From Klebsiella spallanzanii (GTDB lineage: Bacteria; Pseudomonadota; Gammaproteobacteria; Enterobacterales; Enterobacteriaceae), in contig NZ_CABGGS010000003.1 of the NCBI RefSeq assembly GCF_902158555.1, positions 214,164-278,163 of the forward strand: 64,000 bases of DNA, in the 5' to 3' direction. Below the pieces are notes generated by a model, which saw only the letters and a list, made by a program, of their open reading frames with translations, had not been told where the DNA came from and searched no databases. The position numbers were made by a program, and so were the translations under genes. Positions 26,682-39,386 of the stretch are shown here, one piece after another; position 1 is the stretch's first letter, and every line of letters starts with the position of its first letter.

Positions 26682-27603
26682 CCAGCCACAGGTGCAGTCG
26701 CGGAATCAACAATCTGAGCGACTGCGCCTGCGGTTTATAGCGATACTGCACGTTATCGGCATCATAGTTCAGTAACTCGCCAAGATCCGGCACGCTTACT
26801 CCCTTTGTGCCGGATATCAACGCAATCATCGGCCCCGGACAGGCGTATTGCACCTGTTTTTGCTCCCCGCTATACCAGACCCGGGCGATAGGCTGTACTT
26901 TCACCGGCCTCTTTATCTTCAGCTTTGCCCGCTGCGGCAGGGCGGCGATATCCTGATATTCACGCTCCAGCTTGCTTTGCCACTGCTCGCGGGTCCATGG
27001 CGGAACCGCGCGCGGCGACTGAAGGCTTTTTTCCAACTGAACCAATACCTGATCGCGGGTAAGGTTTTTAATCACATGCTTATTGGCCCAGCCAAATCTG
27101 ATGGTGCTTGGGTCAAGCAACGGCGTTAGCGTGCGATAGGCGCTGAGAGTGATAAGTCCCGGCAGATGGCGGTGGACCCATTCAAATCGCGCGGCGCCAG
27201 GGAGGCCGGAGTCGACGGTAACAATTTTCTCAAAGGTCGCCTTAAGGGCGTTGATATGATGAATTTTGCGTAATAACTCAGCCTGTTCATCAGCATCGGT
27301 TTGCAGGCAAATCGCGCCGGGCAAGCGCACGGCGGCTTTGCTGCTGCGCGTTTCCGACTGCTGTTGGATAAACAGATGGCTATAGTGCCTGAGCGCCATC
27401 TCCAGCGCGGTTTTACCGGTATGTTGAACGACATTGATGCTGTCCAGCGGCTGGTGTTCAGCATCTTTGCTTACTGGCGGCAGCTCAAAAACGCGGGCCG
27501 CCAGCAGTCGGCAGTTGCTCAGGGATTGTTTGAGCTCCTGCAGTTCACGCTCGAGTTGCCGAAAGGTGTCGTTTAGACGTTCTACGAGGTCATAGCTAGC
27601 CAT
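26671..27603 (-). CDS. tus: Tus, replication-terminus binding protein
   Basis: A 310-residue Tus protein. It binds Ter sites as a monomer and blocks replication forks from one direction by arresting DnaB. Length and sequence match the family ([17 protein letters not shown] at the start). A Ter site lies directly upstream of the start, over the promoter, as in E. coli where Tus represses its own gene. Convergent with fumC (11-bp overlap); rstB follows upstream. Confidence 0.95.
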   Translation of the reverse strand: MASYDLVERLNDTFRQLERELQELKQSLSNCRLLAARVFELPPVSKDAEHQPLDSINVVQHTGKTALEMALRHYSHLFIQQQSETRSSKAAVRLPGAICLQTDADEQAELLRKIHHINALKATFEKIVTVDSGLPGAARFEWVHRHLPGLITLSAYRTLTPLLDPSTIRFGWANKHVIKNLTRDQVLVQLEKSLQSPRAVPPWTREQWQSKLEREYQDIAALPQRAKLKIKRPVKVQPIARVWYSGEQKQVQYACPGPMIALISGTKGVSVPDLGELLNYDADNVQYRYKPQAQSLRLLIPRLHLWLASE

Positions 27604-27613
27604 ATCTCTCCGC

Positions 27614-27630
27614 TTTAGTTACAACATACT
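27614..27630 (-). other. Ter replication-termination site (TerB-like)
   Basis: The minus strand reads AGTATGTTGTAACTAAA, identical in its core to E. coli TerB. It sits 11 bp upstream of tus, where bound Tus both stops forks and blocks tus transcription. Confidence 0.93.
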
Positions 27631-27649
27631 AGATGATTTTTAAATCATA

Positions 27650-27669
27650 CGCAGGCCCTGGCACCTGCG
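27650..27669 (-). terminator. Possible terminator of rstB
   Basis: CGCAGG (27650-27655) pairs with CCTGCG (27664-27669) over an 8-base loop. On the minus strand TATGATTTAAAAA follows. It lies just past the rstB stop and before the Ter site. Confidence 0.4.
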
Positions 27670-27679
27670 CAAGGGCTAA

Positions 27680-28981
27680 TCAAGCAGAGGTAAAATCTGG
27701 CAATGGGTGATAAATCGGCCAGCTAAAAGAGAAACAGGCTCCGCTGAGCGGGCTTTCCTCACAATGAACCTCGCCTGACATCGCCTGAGCAATGCTGTGA
27801 ACGATAGCCAGACCGAGGCCGCAGCCGCCGGTGGCGCGGTCGCGGCTGGGGTCGAGGCGCACGAAGGGTTCGAAAACCCGCTCCCGCTCATCAGGCGCAA
27901 TACCCGGACCATCATCCTCAACTCGTAACGTCGCACGCGACCCCTGCAACGTCAGACTAACCTGAATACGCTGGTTGCTGTAGCGCAGAGCGTTATTCAC
28001 CAGATTATCCAGCACGCGCTCCATTAAGCGCATATCCAGCGCGCCGTAATTCCCGGGCGTCACTTCCTTTAACATGACTTCGCGCTGTGGATTAACCATC
28101 TGAATATCCTCAACGTGGGCATTAATCCATGCCGGGAAATTGGGGGAGGTTAATTTCAGTTCATTTTGCGGGCGGTCGAGACGCGCATAGGTTAACAATT
28201 CTTCAATCAGCGCTTCCAGTTGGCCGATGTCTCGGTTTAACGCTTGTGATTCCGCCTCGGTGAGGTTTTCGCTCATTTCCAGGCGATAGCGCAGACGCAC
28301 CAGCGGGGTGCGTAATTCGTGGGCAATACCGTCGATCAGCTGTTTTTTGCTGGCGATAAGCGCGTTGATATTATCGGCCATCTGGTTAAACGCCACGCCC
28401 AGCCGCTCGAAACTGGACATGCTATCGAAATGGATCCGCTCGGTAAGATGTCCTTCGCCGAAGCGCTGGGCGGCGGTTTCAATGCGTAACATGTCCTGCC
28501 AGTGGGGGCGCATCCAGATGAATACCGGGAAGGCCAGAGAGATAGCGATAAAGGCCATTAGTGCGAGATCGAGAAGGCGCATCTCATGCAGAAAATAGAG
28601 ATAGGGCACCGGACCGACGGACAACACATAATGGCTGCGTGGGATGCGCTGGATAAAGGTGTACTGGTCATCGAGGGCGACGATATCCCCGGCGCGCAGA
28701 TGCTGCATCGAGTTTTCCGAGAGTTTGAATTTGCTGATGGGTTCGATATGCAGATCGAAAGAGAGATTCAGGTCCAGCTCTTTGAGCGTTTTGCTCCAGT
28801 CGCGCGGCGGGATCTCCCGTAGTTCGCTGCGCATCAGGTACAGCGAGCTTTTCATTAAATCATCCAGCGACTGGCGTCCTGCGCGTTCGGCGGTGAATTT
28901 ATACACCAGGCCAACCATCATGGTCATCACCAGGAAACAGACGAACAGCAGCAGGTAAAACTGCACAAACAGCTTTTTCAT
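27680..28981 (-). CDS. rstB: RstB, sensor histidine kinase
   Basis: A 433-residue membrane kinase, partner of RstA. Two membrane helices (about residues 4-26 and 135-155) flank a roughly 110-residue periplasmic sensor; a HAMP region follows, then the phospho-acceptor His in DGIAHELRTPLVRLRYRLE and the ATP domain (VNNALRYSNQR, VEDDGPGIAP, GGCGLGLAIVHS). In E. coli the pair is induced by PhoPQ at low Mg2+ and affects acid and curli genes. It follows rstA by 15 bp. Confidence 0.95.
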   Translation of the reverse strand: MKKLFVQFYLLLFVCFLVMTMMVGLVYKFTAERAGRQSLDDLMKSSLYLMRSELREIPPRDWSKTLKELDLNLSFDLHIEPISKFKLSENSMQHLRAGDIVALDDQYTFIQRIPRSHYVLSVGPVPYLYFLHEMRLLDLALMAFIAISLAFPVFIWMRPHWQDMLRIETAAQRFGEGHLTERIHFDSMSSFERLGVAFNQMADNINALIASKKQLIDGIAHELRTPLVRLRYRLEMSENLTEAESQALNRDIGQLEALIEELLTYARLDRPQNELKLTSPNFPAWINAHVEDIQMVNPQREVMLKEVTPGNYGALDMRLMERVLDNLVNNALRYSNQRIQVSLTLQGSRATLRVEDDGPGIAPDERERVFEPFVRLDPSRDRATGGCGLGLAIVHSIAQAMSGEVHCEESPLSGACFSFSWPIYHPLPDFTSA

Positions 28982-28996
28982 AGCCAGACCCGTAAC

Positions 28997-29713
28997 TTAA
29001 TTATCCCAGGCGTGAGGGGCGAACAGGTAGCCTTTATTGCGTACCGTCTTGATACGATAAGGCTCAGTGGCATTATCGAGGAGCTTTTTACGCAGGCGCG
29101 AAATGGCCACGTCGACGCTGCGGTCCATGCCATCGTAGCTGACGCCGCGCAGATTCTTCAGCAGAGCATCCCGGTCCATAATTTGCCCGGCGTGCGTCGC
29201 GAGTTCCCATAGCAGATCGAAGTCGGCCGTCGACAGCGCCACGCTTTCGCCGCTGAGCATCACCTGACGATTAACCGGATCGATGGTCAGGGAGCCAAAG
29301 CTAATGGATTTATGCGGCGTAAGCGAGGAGGGGGCGCTGGTACCTGGCGTAGCGGTATGCTGGCGCAGATGCAGGCGCAGGCGGGCCAACAGTACTGCGG
29401 GCGGCGTGGTTTTCAGGATATAGTCGCTGGCGCCCATTTCGAGCGATAAAATATGGTTCATATCGCTGTCCAGGGAGGTAAGCAGTACGATGGGGCCCTG
29501 CCATTGGCCGCGTAAATCCCGGCACAGCGTCATGCCGTCTTTGCCCGGCAGCATGATATCCAGCAGCACCAGGTCCGGCTGCTCGCGCGCGATAACCTCT
29601 TCTGCGCGGTCGCCTCGCGGTTCAACGACGACGTCCATATCGTGCTTTCCCAGATAAGCGGCAATCAGCGCACCGACTTCCGGCTCATCCTCAACAAAAA
29701 CGATCTTATTCAT
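28997..29713 (-). CDS. rstA: RstA, OmpR-family response regulator
   Basis: A 238-residue regulator. The receiver domain (about 1-118) has the acidic pair in FVEDEPE, the phospho-acceptor Asp in LVLLDIMLPGKDG near residue 52 and Lys in DYILKTTPPAVL. The C-terminal winged helix (about 135-236) ends IKTVRNKGYLFAP. First gene of rstAB. E. coli rstA has a PhoP box; I could not identify one with confidence in the 127 bp upstream. Confidence 0.95.
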   Translation of the reverse strand: MNKIVFVEDEPEVGALIAAYLGKHDMDVVVEPRGDRAEEVIAREQPDLVLLDIMLPGKDGMTLCRDLRGQWQGPIVLLTSLDSDMNHILSLEMGASDYILKTTPPAVLLARLRLHLRQHTATPGTSAPSSLTPHKSISFGSLTIDPVNRQVMLSGESVALSTADFDLLWELATHAGQIMDRDALLKNLRGVSYDGMDRSVDVAISRLRKKLLDNATEPYRIKTVRNKGYLFAPHAWDN

Positions 29714-29840
29714 ATTTTTGGCGCATATATAAAAGACTTAACATACACTGCCGTTAATTTACCTGCCATTATTCTTTTATAAACAAATGTTCTTCCGCTA
29801 TGCTGCGGGTTCTTGTTGTTTAAATGTTAAGGCAAAAGGA

Positions 29841-30176
29841 ATGGGGCTGTTGATAAAAGCGCTGCTTGGGGCACTGGTTGTCGTCCTGATCGGCGTGCTG
29901 TCCAAAACGAAAAACTACTATATCGCCGGGTTAATTCCTCTATTTCCTACCTTCGCCCTGATTGCGCACTATATCGTCGCCAGCGAGCGGGGTATCGAAG
30001 CGCTGCGGACCACCATTGTATTCGGTATGTGGTCGATCATTCCGTACTTTATTTATCTTCTTTCTTTATGGTATTTCACCGGAATCATGCGCCTGCCGTT
30101 TGCCCTGGCAGGCGCTGTCGTGTGCTGGAGTTTGTGCGCGTGGCTGTTAATTATCGGCTGGAGCCGTTTCCATTAG
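29841..30176 (+). CDS. ydgC: YdgC, GlpM-family inner-membrane protein
   Basis: A 111-residue GlpM-family protein with three to four hydrophobic helices and no known function; the family takes its name from a Pseudomonas gene linked to alginate production. The start at 29841 (MGLLIKALLGALVV) gives the E. coli length; the frame extends to 29787 but those codons are not conserved. Its last 4 bp overlap the end of convergent folM. Confidence 0.9.
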   Translation: MGLLIKALLGALVVVLIGVLSKTKNYYIAGLIPLFPTFALIAHYIVASERGIEALRTTIVFGMWSIIPYFIYLLSLWYFTGIMRLPFALAGAVVCWSLCAWLLIIGWSRFH

Positions 30177-30898
30177 CGCAGATGGCGGCCGCCATCGACG
30201 GCGAATGAGCGTCCGGTCACATAGCGACTGTTGAACAGATATTCGACAAGTTCAATAATCTCTTTCTCACCCGGCGCGATTTTCATCAGCGATTTATCGA
30301 GCGCCTGCTTGCGGTACTCCGCGTCATCGCCTTCATTAAATAAAATAAGCGACGGGGCGATGGCGTTGACCTTAATTTCCGGCGCCAGCTTGCGGGAAAA
30401 CGAACGACTCATATTATCCAGCGCGGCCTTACTCGCGGCGTAGGCAATGTGTTTATCGCTACCGCGTTCCACGACGTAATCGGTAATGTGGATAATGTCG
30501 CTGGCCGCATGACCGTTGCCGCGCAGCAGGCTCTCCAGCGCATGGTTGAGCAGGTAAGGGGCGTTAACGTGAATTTGCATCATGCTGGCGAGTACCGTGG
30601 TTAATGGTATTCCCGGCTTTTCCGCCATCCATCCGCTGGCATTATGAATAATGGCGCGCAGGCCGCTGCTTGCCAGCGCTTTGACCTCTTCAGCGAATGC
30701 CAGAATACTTTGGTCGGTGCTGAAATCCGCGTGCAGGCAAACGGCTCCCGCTTCCCGTAGCGCATCGATGGCCGGGTAGTACGTACGGTAGCTGACGATA
30801 ACGGGCTGTTGCTGAGCCAGAAAATGGCGGGCCAGGGCGAGGCCGATACGGCGGCCGCCGCCGGTAATCAGGATCGGGCGAGGCTGGAGGTCAGCCAT
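30173..30898 (-). CDS. folM: FolM, dihydromonapterin reductase
   Basis: A 241-residue short-chain dehydrogenase. FolM reduces dihydromonapterin to tetrahydromonapterin and has weak dihydrofolate reductase activity. The NADPH loop TGGGRRIGLALARHF is of the pteridine-reductase type, with Arg-Arg where most SDRs differ, and the catalytic Tyr-Lys pair is in YAASKAALDN. ydgI lies just upstream in the same direction, 36 bp away. Confidence 0.94.
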   Translation of the reverse strand: MADLQPRPILITGGGRRIGLALARHFLAQQQPVIVSYRTYYPAIDALREAGAVCLHADFSTDQSILAFAEEVKALASSGLRAIIHNASGWMAEKPGIPLTTVLASMMQIHVNAPYLLNHALESLLRGNGHAASDIIHITDYVVERGSDKHIAYAASKAALDNMSRSFSRKLAPEIKVNAIAPSLILFNEGDDAEYRKQALDKSLMKIAPGEKEIIELVEYLFNSRYVTGRSFAVDGGRHLR

Positions 30899-30934
30899 GG
30901 GTATCTCCTTTGAATTCAGCGGCAGGGTAACCGC

Positions 30935-32317
30935 TTACCCCACCAACATCCACGTTGCCGGTACGGCGGCAACCAGCAAAAAACCAATTAATGCCAGGTC
31001 ACGGCGTTTGAGCGAGCGCTCGTGCTGGTGTGTACGACGGGCATACAGGAAAACCAGAAGACCCGGAGCGTAAAGTATCACCGACAACAATAAATGCACA
31101 GGGCCGGATGCATATAATAACCATAAGCCATAAGCGCAGGCTCCGACACCTACCGCCTTATGTAGCGGGCGTTTGGCTATCTTCAACAGAAAAGCGCCGA
31201 CGAGGAAATAAGGAACCAGAATCATTTCGGAGGCGATAGTCAACAACGTGTTGTAATCCGACCCTGTTAGCCAAATCATCACCAGTGAAGCCTGCACGCT
31301 GATATTAGTGAGCCACAGCGAAGCCGACGGGGCGTTGTTTTTATTGGTGCGGGAGAAGAGGCGCGGGAATGCTTTATGGGTTGCCGCCAGATAAGGGACT
31401 TCCGCCGCCATAATCGTCCAGCTCAGGTAAGCGCCGCAGACGGAGATAATCAGCCCCGCAGCGATAACAATCTCGCCCCAGTTACCCATCATTTTGACCA
31501 TCAGCCCGGCCATCGACGGATTGCGGATTTCTGCCAATTCACTGCGCGGAACGACGCCTAAAGAGAGCAGGGTCACCAGCAGATAGACCGCCAGCGCGGA
31601 AAGAACCGCTAAAAGGGTCGCGCGCCCTACGTCCCGTTTGTTACGCGCGCGGGCGGAAACCACGACCGCGCCTTCTACGCCGATAAACACCCACAGGGTG
31701 ATCAGCATGGTATTTTTCACCTGTTCCCACACCGGCACGCCCAGCGCCAGACCGCTGAAATCAAGACGAAATGTCTCCATGCGAAACGCAATGGCGGCCA
31801 ATGCGATAAACGCGCCGAGCGGCAGCAGCTTAGCCAGGGTGGCCGCCAGGTTGATACCCGCTGCCGTTTGTACACCGCGCAGGACCAGGAAATGCACGAT
31901 CCACAGCAGAACAGACGCGCCGATGATGGACTGCCAGGTATTACCATCACCAAACAGGCGCAGCTCCGGCGTATCGGTAAAGAAACTCAGCGCTGAGAAA
32001 ACGATAACCAGGTAGGAGACATTGGCAACAACCGCACATAGCCAGTAGCCCCATGCGGAGCAGAAGCCAATTAGTTCACCGAAACCTTCCCGGGCGTAGG
32101 TAAATATACCGCCGTCGAGATCGGGACGAATACGGGTGAGCAGCAGCATGGCAAAGGCGAGGAACAGGATCCCCACGCCGGTAATGCCCCAGCCGATAAG
32201 CAGTGCGGAAGGGCTGGCGACGGCTGCCATATTTTGCGGCAGACTGAATACACCGGCGCCCAGCATTGAGCTGAGTACCAGTGCGGTCAGGGCGCTGAGG
32301 CCCAGTTTCTTTTCCAT
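30935..32317 (-). CDS. ydgI: YdgI, APC-family amino acid antiporter
   Basis: A 460-residue transporter of the APC superfamily, basic amino acid/polyamine antiporter group (ArcD-like), with about 12 helices. The first carries SSMLGAGVFSLPQNMA, the family's Gly-rich substrate loop. E. coli YdgI is annotated as a probable arginine/ornithine antiporter, but this has not been shown to my knowledge. No arginine deiminase genes lie in the window. It precedes folM. Confidence 0.9.
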   Translation of the reverse strand: MEKKLGLSALTALVLSSMLGAGVFSLPQNMAAVASPSALLIGWGITGVGILFLAFAMLLLTRIRPDLDGGIFTYAREGFGELIGFCSAWGYWLCAVVANVSYLVIVFSALSFFTDTPELRLFGDGNTWQSIIGASVLLWIVHFLVLRGVQTAAGINLAATLAKLLPLGAFIALAAIAFRMETFRLDFSGLALGVPVWEQVKNTMLITLWVFIGVEGAVVVSARARNKRDVGRATLLAVLSALAVYLLVTLLSLGVVPRSELAEIRNPSMAGLMVKMMGNWGEIVIAAGLIISVCGAYLSWTIMAAEVPYLAATHKAFPRLFSRTNKNNAPSASLWLTNISVQASLVMIWLTGSDYNTLLTIASEMILVPYFLVGAFLLKIAKRPLHKAVGVGACAYGLWLLYASGPVHLLLSVILYAPGLLVFLYARRTHQHERSLKRRDLALIGFLLVAAVPATWMLVG

Positions 32318-32450
32318 TGCATTCCCGAGGTGACAATCATCAAATTAAGAATATTTATTTTGCGAAATCGCATAAAAATGGAGGATTGCGCTAAGGCGCG
32401 GGATTTTACGGAGTGTTTTGTATGCATGCAATGGAGAGAAATGAAAAAAA

Positions 32451-32481
32451 GCAAAAAGGCGGCAAATCGCCGCCTTTTTGC
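32451..32481. terminator. Terminator after ydgH, bidirectional
   Basis: GCAAAAAGGCGG (32451-32462) pairs with CCGCCTTTTTGC (32470-32481). The stem brings its own A/T tracts, so it works in both directions; on the minus strand it ends ydgH. Confidence 0.9.
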
Positions 32482-32496
32482 TCAGACTGAATGCTG

Positions 32497-33447
32497 TTAT
32501 TTATACAGGTCGGCGCTGATGGTGATGTTGCCACCGCGTTCCTGCCACTGACGGGTAATGTGATAGTACTTAGCGCCTTTCTTAGCAGCGCGCTTAGCCG
32601 TCTGGTAGGAGATTTCCGTCATGTTACCGTAGTTGCCGGTAAACTTGATGCTGTCGTAAGGAACCATCTGCGCGGCAGTGATTTTATTCACTTCTTCAAC
32701 TTTGGTGCCGTCCGGCAACGTGACGGTGTAACGTCCGCCTTTAGAGGATTGCGTTTCGAAGAAGCGGCCTACGCCGGTGCCTGAACCCACGGCTGCGGAA
32801 GTCGCAACGCCTGGAATTTCAACTTTCTTAGCCGCTTCGCCGCCTTCGGCCAACGCAGCGCGACCGGCTTCTGAATCCGCCGGGATCGCGTCCGGGCTTT
32901 GCAGGACGCGTTTTTTCGCATCCGCTTTATAGACGTAAGCGGTAATGCGCTGGTTTCCGCCCTGGTTGGCATCAACCTGACGGACGATAAAGAAGGAAGC
33001 TGCGCCCTTGGCTTTAGCCGCTTTGGTGATAGCGTCGTTGACTTCCGGCTGGCTGCGGTAGAAGCCCTGCACGGTGACGGTATCGAAAGGTTCCAGCTCA
33101 ACGGCCTGATCTTTCGGTAATTCCATTATGCCGTTAATAATACGGTTTTTCGGCGCGTCGGCCTGCGGGGCATTTTCTTTATAAAAATCGGCCGTTACGC
33201 GCAGGTTGCCGCCGCTGCCAAAATCAGACGTGTCGACAACATAAAAGGAAGCTGCGCCTTCTTTGTCGGCTTTACGGGAAACTGCCTGCACTGCGTCGCC
33301 AATGGCGTTAAAACGGCCGGTGACCTCAACGCGATCGTAGGGCTTCAGCGCTGCCGCCTGCTCCGGAGTCAGCTCGGTCGCTGCATGGGCAGACAACGCG
33401 GTTGTAGCCAGAAGAGCAGACGCCAGGAGTGAGTTCTTAAGCTTCAT
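32497..33447 (-). CDS. ydgH: YdgH, periplasmic DUF1471 repeat protein
   Basis: A 316-residue secreted protein with a signal peptide cut after ALSAHA. Three DUF1471 (YhcN/BhsA-type) domains are visible, near residues 40-105, 120-185 and 245-316, each with a V(x)G(x)F or VxGxY strand followed by a KGAxSFYVV or KGAKYYHIT-type segment. Such domains are linked to envelope stress and biofilm; the function of YdgH is not settled. The start at 33447 opens the signal peptide; ten more in-frame codons upstream do not. Confidence 0.92.
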   Translation of the reverse strand: MKLKNSLLASALLATTALSAHAATELTPEQAAALKPYDRVEVTGRFNAIGDAVQAVSRKADKEGAASFYVVDTSDFGSGGNLRVTADFYKENAPQADAPKNRIINGIMELPKDQAVELEPFDTVTVQGFYRSQPEVNDAITKAAKAKGAASFFIVRQVDANQGGNQRITAYVYKADAKKRVLQSPDAIPADSEAGRAALAEGGEAAKKVEIPGVATSAAVGSGTGVGRFFETQSSKGGRYTVTLPDGTKVEEVNKITAAQMVPYDSIKFTGNYGNMTEISYQTAKRAAKKGAKYYHITRQWQERGGNITISADLYK

Positions 33448-35496
<2,049 letters not shown>

Positions 35497-35503
35497 GGGG
35501 TAA

Positions 35504-36895
<1,392 letters not shown>

Positions 36896-36923
36896 TGTTA
36901 AGCGTTTAAAACCTTTACTTCTT

Positions 36924-36951
36924 AAGCCGTCTCTTCTGAGACGGCTTTTTT
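36924..36951 (+). terminator. Rho-independent terminator of pntAB
   Basis: AAGCCGTCTC (36924-36933), loop TTCT, GAGACGGCTT (36938-36947), then more T. Perfect 10-bp stem. Confidence 0.95.
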
Positions 36952-37039
36952 ATATATGTAACGAAGTCATTATTTGCTCATAAAATCATCAGTTCTGAGT
37001 GTTATAATAAGCCTGTTTTTCACCCAAACTGAGGATATT

Positions 37040-37228
37040 ATGGATACCGAGTTAACCCCCACGCAACTGGCCATCGAATTTCTGCGTCGTGACCCCACTG
37101 CTTTGACCCCCGCGCAGTATCTGAAAAAGCTGAAACTACTGGAGCTGGAGTTCGCCGATTTAATGGCGCTCTCATCCATGGAGCTTAAAGAAGAGATCGA
37201 TCACGCCTGGCGTTTAGGTATCCACTAA
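37040..37228 (+). CDS. Small conserved-looking protein of unknown function
   Basis: A 62-residue protein, rich in Leu, Glu and Lys, predicted to be mostly helical and soluble (TPAQYLKKLKLLELEFADLM, then SMELKEEIDHAWRLG). A GAGG ribosome site lies 5 bp before the ATG at 37040, and a strong terminator follows the stop, so it looks like a real single-gene transcript. I do not recognise a family. Its place between pntB and uspE is not part of the E. coli order as I know it. The ORF can be extended to 36974 but the upstream part overlaps the likely promoter. Confidence 0.7.
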   Translation: MDTELTPTQLAIEFLRRDPTALTPAQYLKKLKLLELEFADLMALSSMELKEEIDHAWRLGIH

Positions 37229-37262
37229 CGTTTACGTTACCGATATAGCAGTTAAAGACTGG

Positions 37263-37282
37263 GGGCCGAAAGGCCCTTTTTT
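37263..37282 (+). terminator. Terminator of the 62-residue gene
   Basis: GGGCC-GAAA-GGCCC followed by six T. Confidence 0.92.
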
Positions 37283-37295
37283 ATGCAGGATGCAA

Positions 37296-37321
37296 AAAAA
37301 TCCCCCGCGCTGGCAGGGGAT
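37296..37321 (-). terminator. Terminator of uspE
   Basis: TCCCC (37301-37305) pairs with GGGGA (37317-37321). On the minus strand seven T follow the stem. It lies 31 bp past the uspE stop. Confidence 0.8.
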
Positions 37322-37351
37322 GGTTTTATTACAACGGGCTAGAGCAGCTGA

Positions 37352-38302
37352 CTAATCGTCTTCTTCGTCATCAAGCTCAACCGGTGTCTGGTACTGATCC
37401 GGCTTCAGCGCCAGCAGGTCGCAGCGCAGGTGGTCGATAACCTGTTCGGCGGTATTGCCGAGGAAGGCCGCCGACAGCCCGGTACGACCAATCGTACCCA
37501 GCACCACGATCCCTGCCTGCAGATGCTCCGACAGATCGGGGATCACCTCTTCAGGTAACCCTTTTTCAACATGGGTGCGGCTCTCATCAATACCGAATTT
37601 CTGCCGCAGTGACTTCATCGCCAACAGATGCTGGCCGCGAATGGCGTCGTTGTAAACGCTGGGGTCAAAATCAGGCAGCTCTATCGCGATATTGATAGGC
37701 GTCACCGGATAAGCGCCCACCAGATGAACCTCGGTATGGTTAACCTGTTCCGCCAGCTCAATTGTCTCTCTTACCAGCTTCTCATTGAGTGCGTTGTGGT
37801 AGTTTTCTTCACTGGCGAGATTAACCGCCACCAGCGCTTTACCGCCTTCCGGCCACGGCTGATCTTTAACCATCCAGACCGGACACGGGCATTTGCGTAG
37901 CAGGTGCCAGTCCGTTGGGGTGAAAATTACCGCTTCCAGCTTGTCATGCTGGTGCGCCATCTTCAGAACTAGATCATGCTTATCGCTGATGATTTCCTGA
38001 ATAATGGCCTCGAAGGGACGGTTGTGCCACACCACTTTGATATCAATGGGCACGCCGGACTCAATATAAAACTTAGCCTGTTCGCGGATCCAGGCGGTAC
38101 GCTGTCCGATGACGCCCTGGCGCATAGCCGTGCGTTCGTCGGGGGACAGCAGGGTGGTCATTTCATAGGAAAAATCATAGATCGGCAAAAAGGCTTTGAT
38201 GCGTCCACCAATCCGTTGGTGCAGATACACCGCACGCCGCAATGCAGGCTGGTCGTCCTGATTGGGGTCGATTACTACCAGCATGTTCTGATACTTCGCC
38301 AT
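37352..38302 (-). CDS. uspE: UspE, tandem universal stress protein
   Basis: A 316-residue cytoplasmic protein with two Usp domains (about 1-150 and 155-305). The first begins [20 protein letters not shown]; the second ends with the [21 protein letters not shown] loop. E. coli UspE is involved in oxidative stress resistance, motility and adhesion. The start at 38302 matches the family length; the frame extends nine codons upstream. Its position beside fnr is conserved. Confidence 0.95.
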   Translation of the reverse strand: MAKYQNMLVVIDPNQDDQPALRRAVYLHQRIGGRIKAFLPIYDFSYEMTTLLSPDERTAMRQGVIGQRTAWIREQAKFYIESGVPIDIKVVWHNRPFEAIIQEIISDKHDLVLKMAHQHDKLEAVIFTPTDWHLLRKCPCPVWMVKDQPWPEGGKALVAVNLASEENYHNALNEKLVRETIELAEQVNHTEVHLVGAYPVTPINIAIELPDFDPSVYNDAIRGQHLLAMKSLRQKFGIDESRTHVEKGLPEEVIPDLSEHLQAGIVVLGTIGRTGLSAAFLGNTAEQVIDHLRCDLLALKPDQYQTPVELDDEEDD

Positions 38303-38384
38303 ACAGGGTCTCCTTACAACTGTAACCACAGTTTGTAATTAAAAAGATAACCTATATGGATGAAATGAAACAGGGGATGAGCCT

Positions 38385-38424
38385 GGCCAGATCAACAAAT
38401 TAGAAAAAAATTCGCGATCTGGCC
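38385..38424 (-). terminator. Long-loop inverted repeat after fnr
   Basis: GGCCAGATC (38385-38393) and GATCTGGCC (38416-38424) are exact complements, separated by 22 AT-rich bases that include AAAAAAA. It lies 17 bp downstream of the fnr stop. It may be the fnr terminator, but there is no U-tract after the stem. Confidence 0.4.
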
Positions 38425-38440
38425 TGAGACGGGAGAGCTA

Positions 38441-39193
38441 TCAGGCGACGTTGCGGGCCTGACCAGCAAGCTGCGCCAGCAGGTCGCTGTTTTCGATGGT
38501 GATATATTTACCTTTAACCGCCAGCATGCCGCTTTTCTGGAAACGGCCCAACAGTCGGCTGATGGTTTCAACCGTCAGCCCCAAATAGTTGCCGATATCG
38601 CCGCGGGTCATGGTGAGGCGGAATTCACGCGGGGAGAAGCCACGCTGCGCGAAACGACGAGAGAGATTATAGATAAAGGCTGCCAGACGCTCTTCGGCGT
38701 TCTTTTTGGAAAGCAGCAGGATCATATCCTGATCGCCTTTAATTTCGCCGCTCATCAGGCGCATCATTTGCTGGCGCAGATTCGGCATTTTACCGGAGAG
38801 ATCGTCCAGCGTTTCGAAAGGAATTTCGCAAACCATTGAGGTTTCCAGCGCCTGAGCAAAGCTCGGGTGGTGGCCAGTGCCGATGGCATCAAAGCCCACC
38901 AGATCGCCCGCCAGATGGAAACCGGTGATTTGCTCATCGCCCTGTTCGGTGATGGTGTAGCTTTTAATGGTGCCAGAACGAATTGCATACAGCGATTTCA
39001 GCTCATCACCGGCTTTGAACAAGGTTTGTCCTTTCTGGATAGGCTTTTTCCGCTCGATGATGTTATCAAGCTGATCAAGCTCATGCTCGTTCAGAGTAAA
39101 AGGGATGCAAAGCTGGCTGATGCTGCAATCCTGGCAATGGATTGCACAACCGCCAGACTGAATGCGTCGTATAATTCGCTTTTCCGGGATCAT
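38441..39193 (-). CDS. fnr: FNR, global anaerobic regulator
   Basis: A 250-residue CRP-family regulator that binds DNA when its 4Fe-4S cluster is intact without oxygen. The four cluster Cys are present: three in [16 protein letters not shown] (the functional ones being Cys 20, 23 and 29) and one in [10 protein letters not shown] (Cys 122). The cNMP-binding-fold core and the helix-turn-helix ([24 protein letters not shown]) are intact. An FNR box upstream supports autoregulation. It is likely the regulator of the fumarate cluster at 53427-63375. Confidence 0.98.
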   Translation of the reverse strand: MIPEKRIIRRIQSGGCAIHCQDCSISQLCIPFTLNEHELDQLDNIIERKKPIQKGQTLFKAGDELKSLYAIRSGTIKSYTITEQGDEQITGFHLAGDLVGFDAIGTGHHPSFAQALETSMVCEIPFETLDDLSGKMPNLRQQMMRLMSGEIKGDQDMILLLSKKNAEERLAAFIYNLSRRFAQRGFSPREFRLTMTRGDIGNYLGLTVETISRLLGRFQKSGMLAVKGKYITIENSDLLAQLAGQARNVA

Positions 39194-39212
39194 AAGTCTG
39201 CTCAGGCTTTAA

Positions 39213-39226
39213 TTGATATTGGTCAA
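39213..39226. promoter_or_regulatory. FNR box upstream of fnr
   Basis: TTGATATTGGTCAA matches TTGAT-N4-ATCAA at nine of ten positions. It lies 20 bp upstream of the fnr start codon, near the expected transcription start, which fits the known negative autoregulation. Confidence 0.88.
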
Positions 39227-39386
39227 TTTTAACATCTTTTTGGTGAGCAGGTAAGTCTCGAACCCCTGAAACACGTAATATTAAGAGGGTAAATCAATTA
39301 CCCATCTTATCTATTTGATTGCGAATGAATTATCAGGCGTGATTTGATTGTAAAATTACCGGAAAATTCCAAAAAGGCACTTACGG

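Noticed and set aside
29714..29840. A PhoP box upstream of rstA
   Set aside because: Expected from E. coli, but I could not find two GTTTA-type repeats at the right spacing.
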